Of a stretch of 64,000 bases of DNA, positions 24,401-33,966 are shown one piece after another. Under the pieces are notes generated by a model. That model did no database searches. It saw only the letters and a list, made by a program, of their open reading frames with translations, and had not been told where the DNA came from. Source of the DNA: Isoetes taiwanensis (taxonomy: Eukaryota; Streptophyta; Lycopodiopsida; Isoetales; Isoetaceae). Every line of letters starts with the position of its first letter. Positions within the stretch are counted from its first letter, which is position 1. Where the stretch lies: positions 22,925,299 through 22,989,298 of the forward strand of contig JAJEKV010000013.1 in NCBI GenBank assembly GCA_021234155.1, given 5' to 3'. The translations under genes were made by a program, and so were the position numbers.

Positions 24401-24540
24401 GTGATAATACTAGTTGTATTGCCATGTCAAAAATCCAATTTTGCCGCGAAAGATCAAAACACATTGAGATGGAAGTTCATTTCATCGTGAGATATGGTAA
24501 AAAAAATCAAGTGCATTTGACCTATGTTAGTACAAACTGA
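21440..24540 (+). pseudogene. Copia-1 pol: protease, integrase, RT, RNase H
   Basis: Pieces in order: protease VVIDSGARKSVM (about 21459); pre-integrase region LFDLNGKIVKLRDVLCVPDL (about 21595); integrase SDLCGPINVTSLSGHKYF and FIDD (about 22015-22090), then YSPQQNGVARKE (about 22290); RT GSKWIYRIK (about 23230), FDETFSPLVKINTLRMLLA (about 23333) and MSDLGELKGLGID (23737); RNase H YCDVDWGG (about 24160) and IYCDNTSCIAMSK (24388). These are the canonical Copia landmarks. More than ten frame breaks exclude a working polyprotein. Confidence 0.9.
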
Positions 24541-24643
24541 TCAAACAAAGCAGATATATTCTTACAAAGGCATTACCATTATCCGATTCGGAAATAAAGG
24601 AAATTATTACAATGTGATGGCGGGAATATCACATGAAGGGGAA

Positions 24644-25264
24644 TGTTGGAAATGACATAAGTATGTGTCATGTGATATTCTAATCTATGAGAAGCGATGG
24701 CGATGAGATTAGAGTGTCAACATTGATCTATGAGAAGCGTGGCGATGAGATCAACCTAAGGAAGTATGAAAAATATGTGTCATGTGATATTCGAGTACAT
24801 AAGGGGATTAGTGACCACATCTTGGCTCCCCTAGGCTAGTGAGGATTCATACAAGCATTCATGAGAAGCAGTGGCAGTGAATGCAAGAAAAAAGCATAGA
24901 AGTTGAAAAGTGGTGGGCGGGGTACTACCCGGGGCGTTATACGACCGGCTTGGCAATACCCCCCCCCGCCACTTAGGGTTTTGTAGGTCAAGCGGGTCAA
25001 AGTCAACGACAACTGGAACTTAAGGACAGCAGGGCATCCTATTATTTAGGCAAGTTGGAAAACTTTCTATATGAAGGGCATGCACGATTTGACAAGTGGA
25101 TATATCCAGGTTGATAAGAAAATATATAGATGAATGATTGTCATAGAAAATATGGAGCTGAGCGCAGATACAGGTGCGTGTATGCAAACACAGGTGCGGG
25201 AGGGGTTTGAAGGAGACAGAGTCTTGGCATACTTGGGTTCGAATACCAAGCTCTGATTATAACA
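24644..25264 (+). repeat. 3' LTR of Copia-1
   Basis: 621 bp, TGTTGGAAATG... to ...TTATAACA, preceded by a purine tract (GAAGGGGAA, about 24635-24643). Differences from the 5' LTR cluster in CG- and C-rich spots, for example the run of C's at 24960-24967. Confidence 0.95.
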
Positions 25265-25269
25265 ATGAC
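25265..25269 (+). repeat. Target-site duplication ATGAC (right)
   Basis: Matches 19721-19725 exactly. Confidence 0.9.
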
Positions 25270-25499
25270 GACAACAATGAAATGAAACATGCATAACTAT
25301 TTTAGCACAAGCACTTCGAAGCCTACAAGTTACACTTCAAGAACATCTACTTATCACATATGATTCTCTAGGGAGATCAGTATACTCACGTACAGATTTC
25401 ATGTTATCTATTTTGTTAATATTGTGTAAAGGGAGAAATGAGATACTTCCATCTAGAACGCATGCATAACAGCAACCTTCCCAGGTAGCAGCAACACTA

Positions 25500-25879
25500 G
25501 TGTATATGAGGTGAAACTACCAATCCCACTACATTTACTCAAATCATGCTTATTACTTATTCCAAACTTGGATTCAGCAGAGCTAGAATCGTCCATACTG
25601 CTACCCAATGAAAGTGGCTTGGAGATCTGATCAACGCAAGAACCTCGCTCAAAATCACTGGCTTGGCTTTTGCTACCTTCAATATCAAAGTGGCATATAA
25701 GACTACAGTGCCTCAAATCGGAGTAGTACGACTTATTTATATTGTGGGACACACTCTTTTCTACAAGATTTTGCAGTCATCTAGGGGGGTGATGACTCGA
25801 AGGACTTCCAACTGTTGGGTCGTTGGATTTGTAATTTGGAGAGTGAGGAATATGTGGAGGCAAGCTGGCACATGAGTGC
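25500..25879 (-). CDS. Candidate Ser-rich exon(s), unknown minus-strand gene
   Basis: The minus-strand frame contains SHNINKSYYSDLRHCSLICH, then FERGSCVDQISKPLSLGSSM and DDSSSAESKFGISNKHDLSK. Its serine- and aspartate-rich make-up looks like a disordered region of a plant regulatory protein. It is open from about 25752 to 25453. Upstream, after one stop, the same frame carries a PHIPHSPNYKSNDPTVGSPS segment. An acceptor lies at 25880 and a possible donor near 25513. The exon borders are uncertain; no family recognised. Confidence 0.35.
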
Positions 25880-25999
25880 CTATTATCACACGTGTCCATT
25901 TTTTAGTAGCTTTCTTTCTCTTGTTTTCTTCACTTTAACTCATCACAAATAGTTAGAGTTTATCAACTTAGGAACGCCCACGGAGAATAACCCACTTAC

Positions 26000-26050
26000 C
26001 ATAACTGGATTCCCATTTCTTACAATATATCTCTTCTTCTGGTTTATAGG
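26000..26050 (-). CDS. Candidate 51-nt exon, unknown minus-strand gene
   Basis: On the minus strand it is bounded by an acceptor (TTTGCAG) and a consensus donor (GTAAGT). The 17 codons read PINQKKRYIVRNGNPVM, open in that frame. The strong splice sites make it plausible as part of the same minus-strand gene as the Ser-rich exon. No family recognised. Confidence 0.35.
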
Positions 26051-27024
26051 CTGCAAACATGATGCATTATGTGAGAATCCATTTATAGCAGTCTTCTTAA
26101 CTTTTATTATATCTAGTTGTAAAGATAACTATGTTAAGTATCTAACAGGAATAGTAAACAACCTAATACTTGATAGAGGCAGTTGAGGTGCTGGCATATG
26201 CTATGTTACTCAAATTGATGTAGAACACATCTTAAACCTGCTTCAACGTTTCAAGTTGAGCAAATAGATAATTGATGGATCACTACAGCCAATTTTTGAA
26301 GCTAGATTGTTAAGAACATTGTCATGAATTAGATATTGAGAACAATAAGGAACTGTGTGTGGTAAGCTAGAGCCATTTTTGGCCTATAGAACAAGAAGGA
26401 TAGACAGGAAGCTGTAGTGGCTAGTGATAAAGCTGTCCTGTTTAGTTCAAGAGGACCAAGGACAATCAAAGTTCAAATTCAAAAAGCCTGAAACTGTGAT
26501 AGTCTAACTAGAAACAACTCCAGAAGAAAGGTTCAGCAACATGCTTCAATCAAGATGCTACGGCGACCTCTGTTCTTGCTCAATCTTTCTCACGGAGCTC
26601 CTAACGTGATTATAAATCTCGAAATGTGGCGAAATCGGATCAAACAAATATAGAACCAATGGAGACGGGCTTGGCCAGGGATGAAGAAAATCAAGAAATT
26701 GCGCATCAATTCGCCATAGCCTCCTTCGAGCAAGAAGCACTGGTTAGCACTCTTCCATGGTTCCTAAAAATATTAAGGCAGGCCGCCTCCTTGCTCAGAT
26801 GCCCTCTTGGTTGAGGCTCAAACATAGAATTAACAATTGGGTGATTAAGCTTTTCAAAACATCTATTCCACTCAATTCTATAAATTGAAAGGGTTGCATA
26901 GTGAATCATCATTTGTAACCTGTTCTAGTTGTTGGCGATTATCTTTTTTTGATATATTGCAGAAACTTTGCCCTAGATTACATGAATTTCAAAAGTCTTG
27001 GTCACGAAAGTTTGAAGTTGGCAA

Positions 27025-27155
27025 AATTGTTCATGATCATCTGAATCTGAGAAATTTTTGCCTGGGTTATTTAAATTTGAGAAATATGGCGCTGGATCAT
27101 TTGGATCTGTATAAACTTGCAAGGTTCATTTCAATTTGACAAATTTTGCTCGGTT
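27025..27155 (+). repeat. Degenerate 30-bp minisatellite
   Basis: Four imperfect units of 29-36 bp, each with a core like TCATTTGAATCTGAGAAATT and ending in TGG, AGG or CGG. In frame it would read as repeats of L-x-L-R-N-x-x-L. Confidence 0.55.
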
Positions 27156-27230
27156 TCCTAACATGATGTTTCGATTGAAATCCAACACTGGGTGATGGTA
27201 CGATATTAGGCAAATGGGTAGCCAAAAATC

Positions 27231-27420
27231 AAAGGAAGAAATGGCTGAGGTTGAAAAAAATCCTAAAGAATTGGGCAAATCTCTGAGGTCCAAAGTAACA
27301 CTGAGATAAACAAAGGGTAATCCGTTTCAACGGCTATGGCAGAGAAGATAGAAGGAAGAAATGGCGGACTTAGCTCCCGAATCTGCGATGGGCAAAGATA
27401 AATAAAGGGTAATCCGTTTC
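27231..27420 (+). repeat. Imperfect duplication of about 95-120 bp
   Basis: GAAGGAAGAAATGGC-type sequence followed by AAAGGGTAATCCGTTTC occurs twice (blocks near 27233/27309 and 27351/27404). The spacing of the two blocks differs, so an indel has altered one copy. Confidence 0.6.
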
Positions 27421-29726
27421 GGCTTCCCATAGGCATAAATTTGATGAAAATAGCCACATGACTGCGTGCCAAGAACAAAACAAATCCATTAAAAACCCAG
27501 CCGCAAAATACCTAGCAATGTTTGGTGCAAAATACCCAGAAACCATTTTTGTATTGGCGCTAGGCTAGAGCAAAGAAGAAGGACAAGTGCGGTTTAGGAA
27601 ACCCCATCTGTGGGAAGAAACAAAACTGCAATACTATTTTTTATTGAGGAAGTGAAAAGTGTAAGAGCAATGCGAGAATCGAAACAAGTAAACCAGAGAT
27701 GCAAATGCAAAAACAGTTTTGAGCACAAAAGGCAGAGGATGCGCTTTGCAAAAATAGGATATGAAAGTTCTCACTGGCGAGGAAGTTAGCCGCGCCGCTC
27801 CGCGAAACCTGGAAGATATTCTGCCTTATAAAATTGATGGATTTTAACAGTAATTTCAAGCAAATGTTTATTAGTATTCCCAAATTTCACAGTTGTATAT
27901 GTTGAATCATCACTGGATATAATGGTCACAATTTTTTAATTACTTAAACAAAGGTGATGCTTCTACGCTAAAGCAAACCGCTGTTATCTTAATCAACAGC
28001 CAAATCCGCATCTAAATTAACCCTCAAACTCTGCACATTACTTTATCTCCGCCCATGCCTTGTTGCAAGTTTGCACCGTTCATTTCCAGGCTCAATCCAA
28101 TCCATTTTTCCTAGGTTTTCACAAATTATCTGTCTCTGCCACGTTAATTCAAATTGGTCATTTTGTGGGCAGTTATTAAAATTCCTCTGTTTCTAGGCCC
28201 AATTTTTTGTGAATGATGTAAAAGTAGCACATTTCTACCATTAGATCATTCAAACATAGCAGCTGCTAGTGCCACACAATACCTCTGTGAGCTATAGATC
28301 TTGAGCAAAATATTATAAATTTGGGAAAATTTCAGTGAACTTGTTAGGACTTTATGATCTGAAGCAACAATCCAGAAGCAGAATCAATAGATTTTGAACC
28401 GTGGTGGAAGCCACACCATTCCGTCTGGGTTTTAACCGTAGTCATCTTGCCATAGCAGAAATACAACACGACCTTCAATATTGTTCATTGACAAACCCTG
28501 TGCATAGGTTCATCTGTATTTTTCCCTATTTTTTTCTTTTAGATTGAAGGATTTGGGAGTTTCGAAGATTGGCCAGAGATTGTATTCTTATTTCAACTGC
28601 AATGCTTTGTGAATCCAAGCAATAGAACAACTTCAACTGCCAAATTGAAATTGACACAAATATCACCAGCTTCAATTTGGGCCACCGGGTCATCCAAGAA
28701 GATGTGTTGTATTGAGGGAGCCACTCTGCAATAACATTCCATTCAATCTTAATGCCAAGCTTTTCTTCCCTGACATTAAACTCCCTCTGTGGTCTCTTAT
28801 TCTCCTGCATATGCCGCCTGGCAGCACTAGTATAGTGCGTTCTGCAGCCAAAGCTACGGTTCTGGAAAGCAATGTTTCGGCTTTTCGAGCCAGGTTTTAT
28901 TCTGAATCAAGGAAGCAATGTCGTTGATTTCCCATGTTCTGGCTTGCCGGAATAGGTCTGTTTGGGTATTTACTGGATTTTCTCAACCTATGCAATCCCA
29001 GCAAAATTCAGAGGCTCTTTTGTGCTTAGAAATTTAGGTTAGAAAGCCTTTAACGGAGCTGGACTGGTTCAAAATGCATGCATTCATTAAAGATTGCCAT
29101 ATCCAAACCTAGAAGCAAAAATGCAGTTTTCGTTCTGGTTTCTTTGTGCTATTGCCGCTGTTTTTTTCGTTGGAACTTCAGAAGAACAGAATGGACCCAT
29201 CTTTCCTACATTTTTTCAATTTGGCCGCAGCTATGGCGTTTACAAATCGATGGGTTCCAGAGGGGTTGTTCTGCTGGGTTCAATTAAAGGAGTTCCGGGA
29301 AAACAGGAAACATGGAAGGGGGCGGAGGTCTTTAGATGCAGGGGGTAAATTGGAGCTCAAATAGGGACCCATTGAAGAAGCCGCTCCGGAAACTGGAGTT
29401 GGGCTTTGTGTAGCTTCGATCTCTGCAGCCATAGCCTTGCATATTTGATGTTTACGGTTTTGTAGAGCAAGAGCTAGGCAAACAAATCCAAGCTCGCATT
29501 ACGTGGTGAGCAACGGCTGAATAGATGGGCGATATATTATGGTGAGAACTCCAACACAAGCTGTTTCAAAGCTGCATTATATGGAGTTTCTCCCCATCCA
29601 AAGCGGTCCATCCAACCCGCAACAGGGCTGACCGCCATTGGCAGCAGCCAGTTTTGAGCAGTCACCAGCATATTCCAAGCATATGGCGGTATATACTTGG
29701 ATATGCCCCTAAACCCACATAAACGA

Positions 29727-29751
29727 GGGTTTGCCCCGTTAGGGGCAACCC
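29727..29751 (+). repeat. Stem-loop GGGTT..AACCC (repeat-family start)
   Basis: GGGTTTGCCCC and GGGGCAACCC flank a GTTA loop. Close relative of the hairpin at 17362. Confidence 0.4.
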
Positions 29752-29961
29752 AAAAAAGCTGGAATAGGTTTTTGGAAGATAGACATAGTTTCAATTTGTT
29801 GAAGACATGTTTGAGACACCCGGCTCGCTTTTTTGCGATTCTAATTTACCTGAAATGGTCGCATGTCAGATCCAACAAACACTTGGCCCGCTGAAGGCCT
29901 GTTTCTTTTCTATCCTTTACGCATATAACGCTTTTCTGGAACTAGACAAAAGGTTTCGGTT

Positions 29962-29970
29962 GTGTGCAAG
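29962..29970 (+). repeat. 9-bp target-site duplication GTGTGCAAG (left)
   Basis: Identical to 31642-31650. Nine-base duplications are diagnostic of Mutator-like transposases. Confidence 0.9.
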
Positions 29971-30290
29971 GGGTGAAAATATCGTTACCCTTTTGGTTGA
30001 TTCCATCGCAGTGAAACTCTCCTCGCGAATCACTAACCCTCTTGCCCCGCTTATCCGTACCGCCCGATTATCCGCACCGGCAGGCTCCATTTTATACCTT
30101 CCGCGAATCACGCGTCTGAAATACACGGATGGAATCACCAACCTTTTATTCTGTGACGGAATCACATGGAATTGATCCTGCGGGGTGGAATCACCGCATC
30201 TTGTAATATTCTCCCCCGTGGAATCACCGCGTACGACAATATTCTCCCCCGTGGAATCACCGCGTACTACTCTTCGGGAAGGAATCACTT
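29971..30290 (+). repeat. Left terminal inverted repeat of the MULE
   Basis: After the exact 20-bp end it continues with subterminal GGAATCAC blocks. Near 30203-30270 there are two almost perfect 35-bp units, each with ATTCTCCCCCGTGGAATCAC followed by CGCGTAC. Subterminal repeats of this kind are often transposase-binding sites, which here is inference. Confidence 0.75.
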
Positions 30291-30504
30291 GGAGACCTTT
30301 GAATCTGTAATAACTGCATGCAAGGAGGAAAAATTGGCAGATGATTCAAATTCAGACATTCAAATTGCTGGATTCCATAAAAACTGGTTGAGGATGGTTT
30401 AAGATCATGAATGATAAACCAATGATGAAAAAAAACAAGCTTGGGCTACTCCATTTTATCTGAACATGTCTATTGTTATGCTTTGAACTGCCCATAATTT
30501 TTAC

Positions 30505-30519
30505 GTTGGGGATTTGAAC
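30505..30519 (-). repeat. tRNA T-arm-like box inside the MULE
   Basis: On the minus strand GGGGTTCAAATCCCC is a perfect T-stem/loop and fits the polymerase III B box. No full cloverleaf is present, so it looks like a piece of a tRNA-derived SINE that inserted into the MULE or was carried by it. Confidence 0.4.
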
Positions 30520-30862
30520 CCCTTGCCAACATCGGCAATGCCCTTTTCATGCATGGCCTGCCCTTTGAGAAGAACAGAAAGGATAAATAGTACTTTAGCC
30601 AAACAACAAACATACATGAGGCTTTAGCTCGTTCGATCCGAAGGACATGAGGGATCCGCCTTGAAACATCATCCATTAACCATCCCTTTAAACCACAAAC
30701 CTTTCCATTTTTTTCGGCGATCGCGCTTTTAGTGTAAGAGGCGTCATTTAAATGCGATCAATGGGAGCGTAAAATGCGGATTGACGTGCAGGCGGTTTGG
30801 TCAAGGCCGCTGCTCTGTCGCGACGGAATAGAATAAGCGGATTTCTTTGTTGAAAATCCTTC

Positions 30863-31005
30863 GGATCGACGAGCTAAAGCCAAAATCGGTGAGCCCTGAG
30901 CACAAAGAATATTTTCCGTCGACGAGCCCCTCGAGCCACGAGCCAAAATCGACGAGCCCTGAGCCAAAAATCGACGAGCCCTGAGCCAAAATCCCCAATG
31001 ATGCG
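30863..31005 (+). repeat. Degenerate 22-bp tandem array in the MULE
   Basis: Four or so units based on ATCGACGAGCCCTGAGCCAA, the last two nearly identical. CpG-rich compared with the surroundings. Confidence 0.7.
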
Positions 31006-31374
31006 ACCACGGGGCGGTCGATAAGATCCATGAGCACAAGCTCTGTTAACTCTTGCATCATCGGAGGCCTGCTGCTGCCCATATATTATCTGCCGGACTC
31101 ATTCCTCCTCCCATGGGCGAAAAAAAAATTGGGGAAAGGTACGCGCTTCCTGAAAAAGAAGACCCAAATCCTTACAAATGAACCCCACTTAATCGTTTTC
31201 CGCCATAGCCACCATTCCGGATCTGTAGAAGATAACAAGAAAAGAAGGAAGATCGCCCGAGCCGGCCGCCATAGCCGGCAAGCATGCCGGCCGCCATAGC
31301 CGCACGTCACTGGCTGAAAAACCTCCAACAAGAAAAACGTAAAAAAAAATTTGAATTTTTTTTGGATATTTTAA

Positions 31375-31641
31375 ATGGTGATTCCGTCTCGTGGAATAAA
31401 AGGGCAGTGATTCCATCCGGCGGTATTTTATAGATGTGATTCTGCCGGAAGGTATAAAACGGACGGCCGGGATGCACCCTCCGAGGGCGGATGGTCGGAT
31501 CCATCGAAGCACGCGCGGCGGGTGTCAGGAATGCGAATAAGGGCCTCTAGAACGGATCCCGTTCCCGGAGGATCTGTGATTCCGCGGGAAAGTATTCACC
31601 GCGATGGAATCACCAAAACCAGGGTAACGATATTTTCACCC
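31375..31641 (-). repeat. Right terminal inverted repeat of the MULE
   Basis: Inverse of the left arm: GATTCC/GGAATCAC blocks at about 31380, 31411, 31437, 31577 and 31604, ending in the exact 20-bp terminus. It differs from the left arm by several indels, so the insertion or the family is old. Confidence 0.75.
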
Positions 31642-31650
31642 GTGTGCAAG
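31642..31650 (+). repeat. 9-bp target-site duplication GTGTGCAAG (right)
   Basis: Exact match to 29962-29970. Confidence 0.9.
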
Positions 31651-31651
31651 G

Positions 31652-31658
31652 CTATATA
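31652..31658 (+). promoter_or_regulatory. Possible TATA box of the PPR gene
   Basis: CTATATA begins 2 bp after the MULE target duplication and about 100 bp before the PPR ATG, a fitting distance for a core promoter. If used, the MULE terminus now forms its upstream region. Sequence resemblance only. Confidence 0.3.
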
Positions 31659-31755
31659 CTATGATAGCCAAAAGTTTTACAGTTTTATGCTCAGTTTCAA
31701 ATCTGTTATGTTTTGTGGATATATCTAGTAGCCCCTAGTTAGAAATGTCTGCAAA

Positions 31756-33966
31756 ATGCAGGAAAAGAATGGGAGAGCAATGAAAGCCTCATTCCTAAGC
31801 ATTTTGAAAGCATGCATTAATGTGGATCAGGGAAGACAGATTCATAAAGACATCATTGAGCATGGGTTTCAAGCTGACACTGTTGTTTCCGGTGCCCTTA
31901 TTGACATGTACGCTAGGTGCAAGCGTATGGAAGAAGCAAGCAGGGTCTTTGAAAGAATGCCAAGACAGGATTTAAGAGTCTTATGGAGTAGGATAATTGC
32001 TGCAAATGTCCAGAACGGGGAATACTGTCTTGCACTGGAATGCTTTGAAACTATGCAACATCAGGGCATTAAGCCATCCAAATTCACTTACCTGAGTCTT
32101 TTGAATGGATGTCGTAAGATGGGCTGCAAAGAACAGGGCAGACGTATCCATGAGCAGATATTTGAGGATGGATGCGAGTTTGACACTCTTATAGGAAACA
32201 ATCTTCTTGACTTGTATGCAAAATGGAACGGTCTGGAGGAGGCAAAGTTAGTCTTTAATGCATTGACAAATCGAGATGTTGTCTCATGGAATACCATAAT
32301 GTCAGGATATAATGAACATGGTGAGAGTCATATTGCCCTAGATTGCTTTGAGGGCATGAAAAGTATGGGCTTAAAGCCAAGCAAAGTCACATTTTTGGCG
32401 ATTTCAAGATCATGTAGTGCCATAGGTTCTATAGAGAAGGCCAGGTACATTCATGAACAGATTATTATGAATAAGCTCCAGTATGACATTATGATTGCGA
32501 CAAACTTAGTCCATATGTATGTTAAATGCAAGAGCTTGGATGAGGCATTTAAGCTTTTTGAAAACTTACCATATCAAAATGCTGTGTCCTGGAGTGTTAT
32601 GATTGCAGGATATGCCCAGCAGGGTGAAGGCTACCTTGCAATAGAATGTTTTAAAAAAATGCAAGAGGTGGGATTAAAGCCATTGATCTTTACATACATA
32701 AGCGTCATAAAGGCCTGTAGCATGATTGGTATTTTAGAGCATTGCAGATGCATTCATGAGCAGATTCTAAAGGCTGGATTTGAACATGAGAACACAGTGC
32801 TAACTACACTCGTTGATATGTATGCCAAGTCTGGTGGCTTGAAGGAGGCATGCAAACAATTTGACAAACTCCCAAGGCCAAACGTAGTGTCATGGAATGC
32901 CATAGTTGCAGCATATATTCTCCATGGAGAAAGCTGGATGGCTCTAGAATGTTACGAGGAAATGCAGTGTATGGGAATAAAGCCCGATGTCGTGACTTTT
33001 TCAACTATCTTAAAAGCATGTAGTAGCATAGGGATGATAGAACTTTCGAGATGCATGCATGAGCATGTGGCTGCAAATGTGCTGCAATATGATATCATTT
33101 TGTGGAATAGTCTTATTGATATCTATGTTCAGAGTGGGAGTTTAGAGGAGGCATGTATAGTGTTCAATATTTTGCCAAATCGGGATCCTACTTCATGGAA
33201 TACAATGATTAGTGGATATAGTCACTATGGGCAGCACCTACTTGCACTAGAATGCTTTAAAAGCATGCAGCATGAGGGCGTTCATCCAGATAGTGTAACA
33301 TTTCTGAGTGTCTTGAAAACATGTAGTAGTCTGGGGGCCTTACACCATGGCATTAGCATTCATAAGCAGATCACTGAGAGTGGCCTACAATCTGATATTA
33401 TTATGGGGAGTGCCATTGTTGATATGTATGCTAAGTGTGGAGAGCTGAAGGAAGCAAACAGTATCCTGGATGAACTGCCGAACCAAAATGTCATATCATG
33501 GAGTGGAATCATCGCAGGCTATGCACAGTTTGGGGATGTCCAAATGGCTGTTCAGTCCTTTGAAACTATGCAGCAGAGTGGTGTTGCACCTGATGACGTG
33601 GCATTTGTTGGTATCTTTACAGCATTTAGTCATGTTGGCTTAGTGGATGAAGGCCTTTGGTATTTTAAAAGTATGAAAGCGTTCTATGGCATCATGGAAA
33701 ACATCTCACATGTTGTTTGCATGGTAGATCTTTTGGGTCATGCAGGATTATTTCAAGAAGCTGAGCATATACTGATCAGTCATGCGCAACCCAATATTTG
33801 TATGTGGATAGCCTTGCTCAGTGCATGTAAATTGCATTGCAACATAAAGACGGGCAGACGTTGTTTTAGTGCCATTATTCTGATAGATCCATATTGCACT
33901 CGGGCATATGTTCTTATGGCAAATCTCTATGCTAGCACAAAATACAGGACACGTTCACTTCTATAA
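31756..33966 (+). CDS. PLS-class pentatricopeptide-repeat protein
   Basis: An uninterrupted frame of 736 codons. Six repeating blocks of about 100 residues (P, L and S motifs) are marked by RVLWSRIIAANV, VVSWNTIMSGYN, AVSWSVMIAGYA, VVSWNAIVAAYI, PTSWNTMISGYS and VISWSGIIAGYA, each followed by an ALECF-x-x-MQ-like segment. The C-terminus has the beginning of an E domain (RAYVLMANLYAS) but stops at once, with no DYW deaminase. PLS proteins bind organellar RNA and mostly guide C-to-U editing in chloroplasts or mitochondria; an E-type protein would need a partner deaminase. The frame starts inside an L motif and has no targeting peptide. An acceptor (AAATGCAG) at 31761, in phase with the frame, suggests a missing upstream exon. 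Otherwise the ATG at 31756 is the first in frame after the stop at 31729. Confidence 0.85.
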   Translation: MQEKNGRAMKASFLSILKACINVDQGRQIHKDIIEHGFQADTVVSGALIDMYARCKRMEEASRVFERMPRQDLRVLWSRIIAANVQNGEYCLALECFETMQHQGIKPSKFTYLSLLNGCRKMGCKEQGRRIHEQIFEDGCEFDTLIGNNLLDLYAKWNGLEEAKLVFNALTNRDVVSWNTIMSGYNEHGESHIALDCFEGMKSMGLKPSKVTFLAISRSCSAIGSIEKARYIHEQIIMNKLQYDIMIATNLVHMYVKCKSLDEAFKLFENLPYQNAVSWSVMIAGYAQQGEGYLAIECFKKMQEVGLKPLIFTYISVIKACSMIGILEHCRCIHEQILKAGFEHENTVLTTLVDMYAKSGGLKEACKQFDKLPRPNVVSWNAIVAAYILHGESWMALECYEEMQCMGIKPDVVTFSTILKACSSIGMIELSRCMHEHVAANVLQYDIILWNSLIDIYVQSGSLEEACIVFNILPNRDPTSWNTMISGYSHYGQHLLALECFKSMQHEGVHPDSVTFLSVLKTCSSLGALHHGISIHKQITESGLQSDIIMGSAIVDMYAKCGELKEANSILDELPNQNVISWSGIIAGYAQFGDVQMAVQSFETMQQSGVAPDDVAFVGIFTAFSHVGLVDEGLWYFKSMKAFYGIMENISHVVCMVDLLGHAGLFQEAEHILISHAQPNICMWIALLSACKLHCNIKTGRRCFSAIILIDPYCTRAYVLMANLYASTKYRTRSLL

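Larger units (their letters stand above)
19726..25264 (+). mobile_element. Complete Ty1/Copia retrotransposon (Copia-1)
   Basis: A full-length element of 5,539 bp: 5' LTR, primer-binding site, gag with two zinc knuckles, protease, integrase, reverse transcriptase, RNase H, purine tract and 3' LTR, flanked by a 5-bp duplication. Integrase precedes RT, which defines Ty1/Copia. The LTRs begin TG and end CA. The internal frames are broken many times, so it cannot move by itself. It lies between two sets of minus-strand exon candidates (17988-18243 and 25500-26050) and may sit in an intron of a host gene. Confidence 0.95.
26051..29961. other. Long stretch without a supported gene
   Basis: AT-rich DNA with two small repeat arrays (27025-27155 and 27231-27420, listed separately) and a stem-loop repeat at 29727. 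A few plus-strand frames of 60-85 codons (for example 29094-29348, with a hydrophobic start MQFSFWFLCAIAAVFFVG) have no family resemblance. A 5' exon of the downstream PPR gene could hide here, but none can be shown. Confidence 0.5.
29971..31641. mobile_element. Non-autonomous Mutator-like element (MULE), 1,671 bp
   Basis: Both ends carry the same 20 bp in inverted orientation: GGGTGAAAATATCGTTACCC at 29971-29990 and its exact complement at 31622-31641. Similarity of the arms continues, with gaps, for over 200 bp (recurrent GGAATCAC blocks, TTTTATACCTTCC). Perfect 9-bp duplications flank the element. No transposase frame is present, so movement would need an enzyme from elsewhere. The interior holds a tRNA-like fragment, a tandem array (30863-31005) and a frame ETFESVITACKEEKLADDSN of unknown origin. 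It ends 114 bp before the PPR start codon. Confidence 0.88.

Noticed and set aside
29094-29348. Frame with a hydrophobic start resembling a signal peptide (MQFSFWFLCAIAAVFFVG)
   Set aside because: No homologue recognised, three overlapping frames are open here, and no splice or promoter support.
30166-30402. Host gene fragment captured by the MULE (Pack-MULE)
   Set aside because: The frame ETFESVITACKEEKLADDSN looks protein-like, but I recognise no parent gene, so capture cannot be claimed.
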